This document shows, in pieces, positions 24,792 to 32,805 of a stretch of 43,166 nt of DNA; within the stretch, counting starts at the first letter, position 1, and each line of letters begins with the position of its first letter. Location: positions 1-43,166 of the forward strand of contig QWPB01000005.1 in NCBI GenBank assembly GCA_003671275.1, given 5' to 3'. The position numbers and the translations under genes were made by a program. The notes under the pieces were generated by a model, which worked only from the letters and a program-made list of their open reading frames with translations, was not told where the DNA came from and ran no database searches. This stretch comes from Planctomycetota bacterium (lineage in GTDB: Bacteria; Planctomycetota; Planctomycetia; Planctomycetales; Planctomycetaceae).

Positions 24792-25084
24792 CTCTCCACC
24801 CCCCGTGACAAAGATCCTTCGTGAACCCCTGAGCGAAAACCGCAGTCCGCGCGGAAACCGGGATCAGCGACTCAACGTGACATCGTATCTCATCACAAAC
24901 GCGTCAGAGACACAAGGCGCGCCACGTTCCGGGACGCAGCCGGGGATTTCGTCAGTGGGCGGTCTTGCTTCGTTTCACAACGAACCCTCGGGGGGGGTGG
25001 ACGACGCACCTTTCCTCCGTCCCAGCTCCACCAGTATCATGTCACCGCCGAAACAAAGGCCAGACCGACGGCAGGAGTGGGACG

Positions 25085-28000
25085 ATGGAAGCGATTCGCA
25101 GACCAACCAGGCGGACGTGGGAGATGGTCGGTCTGATCGCGACCCTGCTGGCGTTGTGGCCTGTTCCATTGCCTGCTCAGTTTCCTTTTAATCCGCCACA
25201 GGTTCCGGAGTACACGCCTGGAGAACGCCTCCGGCAGCGATTGCCCTTCGAAACCGCCCCCGAATCGGCCCTCCAGCGGGCGACGGTGTTGATCGAACAG
25301 CAGGATTACGAAACGGCGATCACCACCCTGCAATCGCTTCTGGAATCGGGTGAAGACTACTTTCGTTTTACAGGCAGCGACGAATACAGCAGTGCCCTGA
25401 AGCAGGTGGAAACGTTGTTGTTCTCGCTGCCTCCCGAAGCCCGGGAAGTCTATGAACGCCGTTATGGAGCGCAGGCCAAACAAGCTCTGGAAAGGGCCCA
25501 TGCGACCAGTGATATCGCCGCCGGACTCGAAGTCGCCCGGCTCTACCCGTTGACATCCACCGCCCGGCTGGCCCTGCGGCTGGCAGCCGAAACGGCGTTC
25601 GATCAGGGGCAACCCGCCCTGGCCGCCCGCCTCTGGGGACGATTATTGCCACATACGGAAGCGGGCCCCGAACGAACCACCTTGCTGCTGGAGATCACCC
25701 GGGCCTGGACTCAGGCCGGGTTTCCGTCTGCCACGAACAATGTACTGGCTGAGCTGCACGCATCCGCACAGAGCACTCCGCTGTCGTTCGAAGGCAAGCT
25801 GCTGGCCCCGCCCGATAAAGCCGACCGCGCCTGGCTCGAAAAGGTTTTTGGAACTGCCAGCCCTCGTACTGCTCGCCGGAATACGGAATGGTGGATGAAT
25901 GGCGGCCATGCCAGCCGCTGGAGCGATGGCCCCTTTGCGCATCCCATCCAGGCCGGACATTGGACCTATCCTCTCATTGACCGTTATGACTTTTACACCG
26001 AGGGCCGAATGGCCGCCGTGTTGAAGGATCTGAACGCGATGGAGGCCCGCTATATCAAGAATGTCCGTACGGACTCCACCAGCTCCACACCCATTCAGAT
26101 TGGCTCCCCGGTCGTGGTCGGGGACCAGGTTTTTGTCGCTGGCTATGGAACGGTCAAGGCCCTCGACCGCCGAACGGGAGAGCTGCGCTGGTCGGGAGTC
26201 GCGATCGATGAAACGTTTCGATATCTGACAGAGCAGAACTTTGCTCCCGATGATGCCAGCCACCCCCAGTACATGAGCCTGTTGCTAGGGCAGCGGGCGT
26301 GGGTCAATCGCACAGCGTCATCGCTGTCGAGTGATGGTCAGCGGGTCTTTTCCGTTCATGACACGGGTATCGTGGGAGTCTTCAATCGGGCCGCCTTTGG
26401 GATGATGGGCCGCAACCAGATTCCCCCCCGCCATGAGTTGATTCCGCCTTCTGAAAACCGGTTGTCAGCCTATGACGCCCAGACCGGCCTCCTGCTGTGG
26501 GTGGCGGGCGGGCCCATGACCATTGCTCCGACAGAGGGTCTCGAAGAAACCCCGCAGACCGTTCCCGGTTCGCTGCTGCCAGGGGCATTCTTCCTGGGGG
26601 CTCCGTTGATTATTGATGGCCAAGTGATCGTCCTGGCGGAAGATCACGGCCAGGTGCGAGTCTTCTCGCTCGACCCCCAGACCGGCCAGACCCGCTGGTC
26701 CCTGCCACTGGTCAATCCCATCGCGGGAATCGCATTCGACGAGGTCAAACGCTTCTATGGACTGACTCCCAGCTATGTGGACGGGCTGTTGATCTGTCCC
26801 ACCGGAGAAGGCCTGCTTGTCGCCGTGGACCCGGTGATGCAGCGAGTGGAGTGGGCGCACCAGTACTCCACTCGCTCGGCGGTGACTGTCGACCCTCGCT
26901 GGGGCCGGGCCGTTCGGACTCGCCCGAATGCGCCCCAGGAATTCCGCCTGGATTCACAAATCAAGGACCGGCAGTGGATCGATACCAATCCGATCCTCGC
27001 GGGTACCCGACTGCTTTACCCGGCTGCCGACACCGGCATGCTCTATAGCATCAACCCACTCGATGGCCAACCGCTGTGGCAGATCGAACGCGGCGATGGT
27101 CTGTTCATCGCCGGATGCACTGAGCGGCACGCAATTATCGTTGGCGAGCGGTCCGTTCGCGCCATCCGTCTGGATGATCCCCGCAAGATCGCCTGGTCTT
27201 TGGATATCCCATGCCCCGCCGGACGCGGTGTCCTATGCGGTGGAAACTATCTGTTGCCCGTACGAACCAATGAGATTCTCGCCATCAATTTGCATAGCGG
27301 ACGACTGCTGGCCCGCACACCGATCCACGAACAGGTCGGCGGGGGCAGTCTGATCGCGGCGGGCGATCAACTTCTACTGCAGACAACGACCCACTTGGTC
27401 GGTTTTCGGTCACTGGCCTCCGTCGAAACAGAAATCGCAGCCTCCCTCGAACAGGCCGACCGGCGAGGTGCAGCCCTCGCTCAACAAGGAGAACTCCTGC
27501 TCTGTCGAGGGCAGACGGATGAGGGAATCACCGCCATCCGCTCGGCACTGGATATCCAGGACTTTCCCAATGCCCGTCGGCTACTCGTGTGGACCCTGCT
27601 GGATCGATTGAAATCCAACTTTGCCGTCGCCCGCGATCAGATTCCCGAACTGAAACGTCTGGCAACCGACCCTGACCAGAAGCAGCTGCTGGGGCGCTGG
27701 ATCGCGGAAGGGCGTGAGAAGCAGGGCGAGCGGCTCGAAGCCTTTCAGGAGTACCTCGACTTCATCCCCAGTATCAAACCGGATTCCATGATCCCGATCG
27801 ATGAACGTGTCGTCGGGCGGGAAGACCGCTGGCTGCGCGGGCGGCTGGTTAATCTCTATCTGAATGCCACTCCGGAAGAGCAGACGCGATTGTTACGGAT
27901 GATCGACACGACGATCACCGCGCATCCCGATCCGGGGGTTCAACGGTCACTGGCCAACGTTCTGGGGATCGAGCTGTCGCCGCATTTGCATCTATCGCTG

Positions 28001-29722
28001 GCGATCAACAACCAGTTTGAAACCTGGAGCACGATGCGCATTCTGTGGACTCTCACGGAGTCGTCCGATCCCGTACTCCAGACCCGGGCTGCCGCGCGGC
28101 TAGTGGCGATCGAAGTCCCACTCAAACGTGGCCACCACGTGGCCCATCTCATCCGCGCGCTCCAGACCACTTGGGCCAATGTCGAGTTTGAACCCGGAAT
28201 CACGGGACGCACCTTTCTGGAGAAACTGCCGGAGCCGGTACAATTGGAGCTGACCCGCCTGTCCGCCATTCGCGAGCCCGTCCGCCCCTCGCTGGAGGAG
28301 AAGCCAGGCCGGGGAACACCCGCCATCAAGGAACTCTTGCCCGCGATGGGAGCCAGGCGGGGACCGTTCGTGGACTGGTTGTTTGGCTTTGAGTCGCCAG
28401 CCTCTTCCGTCGTCGCCGGTTACGACGGGACGGGTAAGAGCCGGGCCAATGCCAATTTCGGACCGATAGGAGATCAGCAGCAGCGAGCCATCCGTTACGT
28501 TCAGACCGATGCCAATCTGGTGCTGATCGGACTGCGAGATCAATTCAAGATCATCAGCCCCCTGGACGATGCCGCTCAGGAGCGGTTCTCGGCACCCCTC
28601 GCAATCGACGAGAATCCGTATATGGGGCGGTCCAATGCGCGTCCCAAGGCGACCAAAGCAGGATACCGACACCCCCTCTGGAGTTCGCCAAGCGGGACGA
28701 TCGGCAATGTGGGACCACTGACTTTTGATACGCTGGTTTACCTTCAGGGAAACACCCTGATGGCGGTCTCGCCACTGTCCGCGACCAGCCATCCTCGTGT
28801 CCACTGGCGACGTACCGAAATTGCACCGGGCAGTGAAATCTGCGCGGACGAGAACTATGTCGTGGTCCTGCCCCCCCTGACGGCAATGGCCCCTTACTCC
28901 CCCCAATGGCAGGTGCTGCGAGCTGCCGATGGCGTTCAGATCGCGGAACGCGACCCTCCTGCCGGGCTGGTGGATCGACGATACGCGGACTGGGGTCGGA
29001 TGTTTCTGGTGACCCGCCCTATGGCCAATGCGAATCGTTCGCGATCCCAATGGGCGATGTATGACCCGGTCAGTGGACGTGATTTGTGGTCGATCGAGAC
29101 AGCGAGCGATACTCGTTGGGCTCCTGTGAATGGATCTGATCTGGCGTTTCTGACGGCTACCGGTGAACTGACGCTCGTCGATTGGAAAACCGGTCAATCC
29201 CGCTGGACGACCCACGTGCCCCACGGTGACCAGAGCCCGCACTCCTTCTGCGTGACGGTCGACTCCCAGCGAATGTATCTGCATACCGAACTGCCCTCGA
29301 TCGCTGGCCAGGCGACCGTTCGCGATAACGCCCCCTCAGAATCGATTCGCGTCAACGGCATTGCCGCAGCGATCGATCCCCGCGACGGAAAGGTCTTGTG
29401 GTCATCCCCCATGGAACAACAGCTGTTTCGTCCGGGTATTCCGGCGGCTGCGGGGATTCTGACTTACTGCGCGACCCGGCGCAAAGACACCGAAGTCACC
29501 CCCCAGACCCAGCTGGTGATTCTGGATGCGGCTACCGGAGATCGTTTGCTCGACAAGCCGATCATTTCGCTGGGGACGGGAGAAGGTTGGGCTCATGTTT
29601 CCCAAGGACTGTTACTCCGCGTCTGTGGTTATGATCTGCACGTCGCGGTACCCTCGCTGGCCGAGGAGGAAAAACGTCTGGACGAACAGCGTGAACCCGA
29701 GGTTCCACTCAAGGCCCAATAA
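25085..29722 (+). CDS. Giant secreted PQQ-like beta-propeller protein with TPR-like N-terminus
   Basis: This 1545-residue protein starts at ATG 25085, with CAGGAG nine bases upstream and a signal peptide (WEMVGLIATLLALWPVPLPA). Residues 45-215 form paired helices (ATVLIEQQDYETAITTLQSL) like tetratricopeptide units. Two propeller-like regions follow, at about 330-790 and 1115-1520, with repeated PQQ-type blades such as VKALDRRTGELRWSG, VFSLDPQTGQTRWSLPL, YSINPLDGQPLWQIERG, LTLVDWKTGQSRWTTHVP and IDPRDGKVLWSSP. A helical region of about 300 residues lies between them. Such proteins usually act as scaffolds in the envelope; no catalytic site is visible. The protein is divergent from the ExbB/ExbD operon and may be functionally linked. 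Confidence 0.85.
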   Translation: MEAIRRPTRRTWEMVGLIATLLALWPVPLPAQFPFNPPQVPEYTPGERLRQRLPFETAPESALQRATVLIEQQDYETAITTLQSLLESGEDYFRFTGSDEYSSALKQVETLLFSLPPEAREVYERRYGAQAKQALERAHATSDIAAGLEVARLYPLTSTARLALRLAAETAFDQGQPALAARLWGRLLPHTEAGPERTTLLLEITRAWTQAGFPSATNNVLAELHASAQSTPLSFEGKLLAPPDKADRAWLEKVFGTASPRTARRNTEWWMNGGHASRWSDGPFAHPIQAGHWTYPLIDRYDFYTEGRMAAVLKDLNAMEARYIKNVRTDSTSSTPIQIGSPVVVGDQVFVAGYGTVKALDRRTGELRWSGVAIDETFRYLTEQNFAPDDASHPQYMSLLLGQRAWVNRTASSLSSDGQRVFSVHDTGIVGVFNRAAFGMMGRNQIPPRHELIPPSENRLSAYDAQTGLLLWVAGGPMTIAPTEGLEETPQTVPGSLLPGAFFLGAPLIIDGQVIVLAEDHGQVRVFSLDPQTGQTRWSLPLVNPIAGIAFDEVKRFYGLTPSYVDGLLICPTGEGLLVAVDPVMQRVEWAHQYSTRSAVTVDPRWGRAVRTRPNAPQEFRLDSQIKDRQWIDTNPILAGTRLLYPAADTGMLYSINPLDGQPLWQIERGDGLFIAGCTERHAIIVGERSVRAIRLDDPRKIAWSLDIPCPAGRGVLCGGNYLLPVRTNEILAINLHSGRLLARTPIHEQVGGGSLIAAGDQLLLQTTTHLVGFRSLASVETEIAASLEQADRRGAALAQQGELLLCRGQTDEGITAIRSALDIQDFPNARRLLVWTLLDRLKSNFAVARDQIPELKRLATDPDQKQLLGRWIAEGREKQGERLEAFQEYLDFIPSIKPDSMIPIDERVVGREDRWLRGRLVNLYLNATPEEQTRLLRMIDTTITAHPDPGVQRSLANVLGIELSPHLHLSLAINNQFETWSTMRILWTLTESSDPVLQTRAAARLVAIEVPLKRGHHVAHLIRALQTTWANVEFEPGITGRTFLEKLPEPVQLELTRLSAIREPVRPSLEEKPGRGTPAIKELLPAMGARRGPFVDWLFGFESPASSVVAGYDGTGKSRANANFGPIGDQQQRAIRYVQTDANLVLIGLRDQFKIISPLDDAAQERFSAPLAIDENPYMGRSNARPKATKAGYRHPLWSSPSGTIGNVGPLTFDTLVYLQGNTLMAVSPLSATSHPRVHWRRTEIAPGSEICADENYVVVLPPLTAMAPYSPQWQVLRAADGVQIAERDPPAGLVDRRYADWGRMFLVTRPMANANRSRSQWAMYDPVSGRDLWSIETASDTRWAPVNGSDLAFLTATGELTLVDWKTGQSRWTTHVPHGDQSPHSFCVTVDSQRMYLHTELPSIAGQATVRDNAPSESIRVNGIAAAIDPRDGKVLWSSPMEQQLFRPGIPAAAGILTYCATRRKDTEVTPQTQLVILDAATGDRLLDKPIISLGTGEGWAHVSQGLLLRVCGYDLHVAVPSLAEEEKRLDEQREPEVPLKAQ

Positions 29723-29788
29723 TCCAATCCCGAAGTTCCTTCCCCTCCCCGGTGATCCCGTCTCGATCCACTTCACGAGAAATACTCC

Positions 29789-30979
29789 ATGTTTGATCTT
29801 GCCGCTGTTCAGACTGCCTTGCGTCAGTATCACTTTGCTGGCTGGTTGCTGGCTGAGTTCCGTGGATCGAACGTCCTGGCTCGACGAATTCTGGGAATGG
29901 GGGAACAGCCACTGACCTCGCGGCGGTTCCTCTACTGGATTCCCGCCGAGGGGCCGCCGGTCAAGATCGTCCACCGGATTGAAGAATCCGTTCTCGACCA
30001 TCTGCCCGGTGACAAGGTCACCTACCTGAAATGGCAGGAATTCGAAGCCGCCATCCGCGGAGCGGTCGCCGGACGAGGCCCCATCGCCATGGAGTATTCG
30101 CCTGGGAACGGAAACCCCTACATTTCCAAGGTCGACGCCGGGACAATCGATCTGGTTCGTGGCTGCGGAGCTTCGGTCGTCTCTTCCGGCAATCTGATCC
30201 AGCTGTTCGAGTCCACCTGGGATGCGGAACAGGAGCGGATGCACTTTGAGGCTGCCCAGATCACCAATGCCGCCTATGAGGTTGCCTGGAAGTTCATCGC
30301 GTCCCAAGTCCGGCAGCATGGCCAGGTGCAAGAGGTCGCCGTACAGCAGGCGATCATGGATCATTTTCTCGCACACGGCGCGACGACGTATTCACCACCC
30401 ATCGTGGGGCGTGGCCCACACAGCGCCTTGCCGCATTACGAAACGGGCGACGGACCCGACACTCTGATTCGCGAAGGCGACTTCGTCCTGGTGGATCTAT
30501 GGGCCAAGCTCAATCAGCCACGCGCCGTGTACAGCGATCTGACCCGCACGGGTTTTGTGGGAACCACGGTTCCCGAACAATTCACCAAAGTCTTTCAAGT
30601 TGTGGCCGCTGCCCGCGACGCGGGAATTGCCTGTGTACAGGAAGCCTTTGCGGCGGGCCACGAGTTGTCTGGGGGCACGGTTGATGATGCGGTACGCACC
30701 GTGATCGAGAGAGCGGGATATGGCCCCTATTTCACCCACCGGACTGGCCACAACATCGGCCAGGAAGTCCACGGGAACGGGGCACACATTGATAATCTGG
30801 AGAGTCGTGAAGACCGCCTGCTGATGCGACGGACTTGCTTCTCGATTGAACCGGGGATCTATCTACCCGGCGAATTCGGAGTGCGAAGTGAAATCGACGT
30901 GTACATTGATGCGACCGGTCAGGTACACGTAACGGGCGGCGAACTGCAACGGTCCATTGTCGCCATCATGAACTATTAA
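29789..30979 (+). CDS. M24-family metallopeptidase (Xaa-Pro aminopeptidase-like)
   Basis: This 396-residue protein has a creatinase-like N-terminal domain (about 1-155) and a pita-bread M24 catalytic domain (about 160-396). Metal ligands are visible: Asp in VLVDLWAKL, Asp in YSDLTRTGF, His in HRTGHNIGQEVHGNG, Glu in CFSIEPGIYLPG and Glu in VRSEIDVYID. Family members remove N-terminal residues before proline or cleave related substrates, in the cytoplasm. There is no signal peptide. It follows the PQQ-like gene by 66 bp and may be cotranscribed, although no functional link is obvious. Confidence 0.9.
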   Translation: MFDLAAVQTALRQYHFAGWLLAEFRGSNVLARRILGMGEQPLTSRRFLYWIPAEGPPVKIVHRIEESVLDHLPGDKVTYLKWQEFEAAIRGAVAGRGPIAMEYSPGNGNPYISKVDAGTIDLVRGCGASVVSSGNLIQLFESTWDAEQERMHFEAAQITNAAYEVAWKFIASQVRQHGQVQEVAVQQAIMDHFLAHGATTYSPPIVGRGPHSALPHYETGDGPDTLIREGDFVLVDLWAKLNQPRAVYSDLTRTGFVGTTVPEQFTKVFQVVAAARDAGIACVQEAFAAGHELSGGTVDDAVRTVIERAGYGPYFTHRTGHNIGQEVHGNGAHIDNLESREDRLLMRRTCFSIEPGIYLPGEFGVRSEIDVYIDATGQVHVTGGELQRSIVAIMNY

Positions 30980-31484
30980 AGCACTTTCGGAATTCGTCTT
31001 CAGTCGCAAATAGGGGACACTAATCCCTGGGCCTCCGCATCCTATTGCTTGATCATTTGCAGGAGCAAAGCCTCCAGGTGGTCGTTGTTCCAGCCGGCTT
31101 GCTTCCGTTTGCCGGCCAGGCTGCCTTTTCACGCACACCACTTTCGGACTCGTGGGGAAGCATTTTGAACCGATTCAGAATCGGTCTTTGCAATGCACAG
31201 TCAGGAAGTCTATTTCCGAGACGGCTCGATTCGAGCGAGTCCAATCTACTCTTCCGTAAGCCCAGCAGGCCGAGGGCCCTGTGGCATACACGAATGCCAC
31301 TCACCTCCGTGGGATCGGTTTTGATTCCCTGTAAGTTTTCGGACCGCTTCACGTATTTCCTGTAGTCAACGGCCCCTGTTGGGGGCTCCAGATTTCCGGC
31401 GCAACATCGGCCGCTCACGTTAAAGGGAAACTTTGCGGGAGACCTCGGGATTGCAGCCAGCTCCGTCACTCCAGGAGAGGTACC
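30980..31484. other. Palindrome-rich intergenic region before the terminase cassette
   Basis: These 505 bases hold no convincing gene. Several short perfect inverted repeats are visible: ACCGATT/AATCGGT (31169-31185), GCTCGA/TCGAGC (31224-31236) and GTGGCAT/ATGCCAC (31281-31300). On the minus strand a stretch ending at the stop codon near 31040 reads KRKQAGWNNDHLEALLLQMI, which could be the tail of a lost gene such as a transposase. The region probably marks the left border of the phage-derived cassette. Confidence 0.45.
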
Positions 31485-31787
31485 ATGTCAGTCACACGTC
31501 ACAACGGAACCAAAATTGTACTGCCTCGCACAGGGGCGGATGAGTTCTGGCAACTGGTCCACGACCATTTCGCTAACGACGATGAACGCAAGTGGCGCTA
31601 CCTCGCCATGCTCGCTCTCCGCGAGAACGCCGGCTGGCCGCTCGACCGCATCGGCAATGTACTCGGCCATCCGAAAGGCCACGTAACCCGCTGCCTGGCT
31701 CGGATCAAGCAGGAGATGCGGATCACCTTCCAGGCCGAACCCGCGTTCCTCGACCTGCCGGATGATGAAGTGGAACTCGCCGCATGA
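31485..31787 (+). CDS. Small HTH protein, first gene of the terminase cassette
   Basis: This 100-residue protein has a good AGGAG ribosome site. Its middle (about residues 35-76) reads as a sigma-70 region-4 or resolvase-like helix-turn-helix: KWRYLAMLALRENAGWPLDR, then IGNVLGHPKGHVTRCLARI. The end is acidic. It could be a transcription regulator of the cassette or a DNA-binding packaging factor. A hairpin (31827-31850) follows it. Confidence 0.65.
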   Translation: MSVTRHNGTKIVLPRTGADEFWQLVHDHFANDDERKWRYLAMLALRENAGWPLDRIGNVLGHPKGHVTRCLARIKQEMRITFQAEPAFLDLPDDEVELAA

Positions 31788-31826
31788 GCGAAGTTGTCTG
31801 TCGTCAGTTTTCAGTCATCAGCCAAA

Positions 31827-31850
31827 GCCCAGGGAGCGCCACCCCTGGGC
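31827..31850 (+). terminator. Hairpin after the HTH gene
   Basis: Perfect 8-bp arms GCCCAGGG/CCCTGGGC with an 8-nt loop lie between the HTH and ParB-like genes. The following bases (ATTCCTCTGTT) are only weakly T-rich, so termination may be partial. Confidence 0.45.
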
Positions 31851-31869
31851 ATTCCTCTGTTGACTAACC

Positions 31870-31887
31870 ATCAACCATAAACCCTCT
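31870..31887 (+). repeat. 18-bp direct repeat, copy 1
   Basis: ATCAACCATAAACCCTCT lies nine bases before the ParB-like start codon. An exact second copy (32783-32800) lies five bases before the ATPase start codon. Neither resembles a ribosome-binding site. Confidence 0.65.
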
Positions 31888-31896
31888 TGCCCCTCC

Positions 31897-32469
31897 ATGC
31901 TGATCCAAACCATCCCCCTCGCATACCTCCAACCGGCCCCGTACAACCCGCGGCTGACGCTCCAGCCCGGTGACAAGCGCTGGAAGAAACTCGAACGCTC
32001 GCTGGCCGAGTTCGAACTGGTTCAGCCGATCATCTGGAATCGCCGCACCGGTAATATCGTCGGTGGCCACCAGCGTTGTGAGATCCTGAAGCACCAGGGG
32101 AAGACCGATGTCGAGTGTGTCGTCGTCGACCTTCCTCTCAGCCGCGAGAAGGCCCTCAACGTGGCCCTCAACAACTCGGAAGTCGGCGGCGACTGGGAGG
32201 CCACCAAACTGATGGCTCTGATCGAAGACCTGGCCGAGTCTCCCGACATCGACCCCACCCTCACCGGCTTCGACGAACACCAGCTCCACAGCTTCCAATT
32301 CGAGCCGGCTCTTCCCCCCGAGGACGCTGCCGACGAGACACCACCCTCGAACAAGGTCATCGCCACCCTGGAAATCCCCTACGCACGGTGGGCTGCGGTA
32401 CGAGAGTCCCTGGACGATCTCCTCGGCGAAGAGCCGACCGTCCGCCTGCACGTGAAGCTTCCGGAGTGA
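31897..32469 (+). CDS. ParB-like N-terminal domain protein of phage type
   Basis: This 190-residue protein carries a ParB/sulfiredoxin-like domain at residues 1-110: IPLAYLQPAPYNPR, ELVQPIIWNRRTGNIVGGHQ with R following (the G-G-H-Q-R box), then a strand-helix with LPLSREKALNVALNN. The rest is acidic and ends in a small domain (ATLEIPYARWAAVRESLDDLL) that is unlike chromosomal ParB; no central HTH is present. Such short proteins sit near DNA methylases or terminases in phages, where some are nucleases or CTP-dependent clamps. Its place before the ATPase and terminase genes fits a packaging or genome-handling role. Confidence 0.8.
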   Translation: MLIQTIPLAYLQPAPYNPRLTLQPGDKRWKKLERSLAEFELVQPIIWNRRTGNIVGGHQRCEILKHQGKTDVECVVVDLPLSREKALNVALNNSEVGGDWEATKLMALIEDLAESPDIDPTLTGFDEHQLHSFQFEPALPPEDAADETPPSNKVIATLEIPYARWAAVRESLDDLLGEEPTVRLHVKLPE

Positions 32470-32476
32470 GTCGTAG

Positions 32477-32496
32477 GACGGGCGCTTTTGCCCGTC
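32477..32496. repeat. GGACGGGC-type palindrome, copy 1
   Basis: GACGGGC and GCCCGTC arms flank GCTTTT, preceded by GTAG. It is one of at least six related copies between 32.4 and 35 kb. Confidence 0.7.
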
Positions 32497-32738
32497 ACCG
32501 TTCGACTCCCAATCACCAAACCGCGTGATATGAAACGGAAGCAGCTCACTGCCGGATGTCGTCGATCTTAGAACGACATATCCAGGCCGTCTCGAATCGG
32601 TGTCAATCCGTGAAATCTATGGACCTTCAACGCTTCTCCGTCGGATGAGAAGTTGTCCACTGATTACACGGGTTTTCACAGATGAGGAGGTTAACCTTGA
32701 TCGGGGGTGAGTGACTCACAGACGTTCTCTCCGCTCAG

Positions 32739-32760
32739 GGACGGGCAGGATTGCCCATCC
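32739..32760. repeat. GGACGGGC-type palindrome, copy 2
   Basis: GGACGGGCA pairs with TGCCCATCC with one mismatch, between the ParB-like and ATPase genes. Confidence 0.65.
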
Positions 32761-32782
32761 AACTTCGGTCTCCCCTCCTTCA

Positions 32783-32800
32783 ATCAACCATAAACCCTCT
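32783..32800 (+). repeat. 18-bp direct repeat, copy 2
   Basis: This is an exact copy of the repeat at 31870-31887, placed just before the ATPase start codon at 32806. Confidence 0.65.
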
Positions 32801-32805
32801 CTCCT

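Larger units (their letters stand above)
32470..32805. other. Intergenic region built of dispersed repeats
   Basis: These 336 bases hold two GGACGGGC-type palindromes (32477-32496, 32739-32760), the second 18-bp direct repeat (32783-32800), and a stretch near 32650-32690 (CACTGATTACACGGGTTTTC and CACAGATGAGG) that resembles widely dispersed bacterial repeats. No gene is visible. Confidence 0.55.

Noticed and set aside
28100-29284. 394-codon open frame on the minus strand
   Set aside because: It is antisense to the PQQ-like giant gene, has no domain, and its composition (His, Arg, Gln, Ser) is typical of a shadow frame in GC-rich coding DNA.
31053-31469. 138-codon minus-strand frame before the terminase cassette
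   Set aside because: No domain, uneven composition, several palindromes within it, and no ribosome site. Only a different short minus-strand stretch near 31040-31110 has some protein character.
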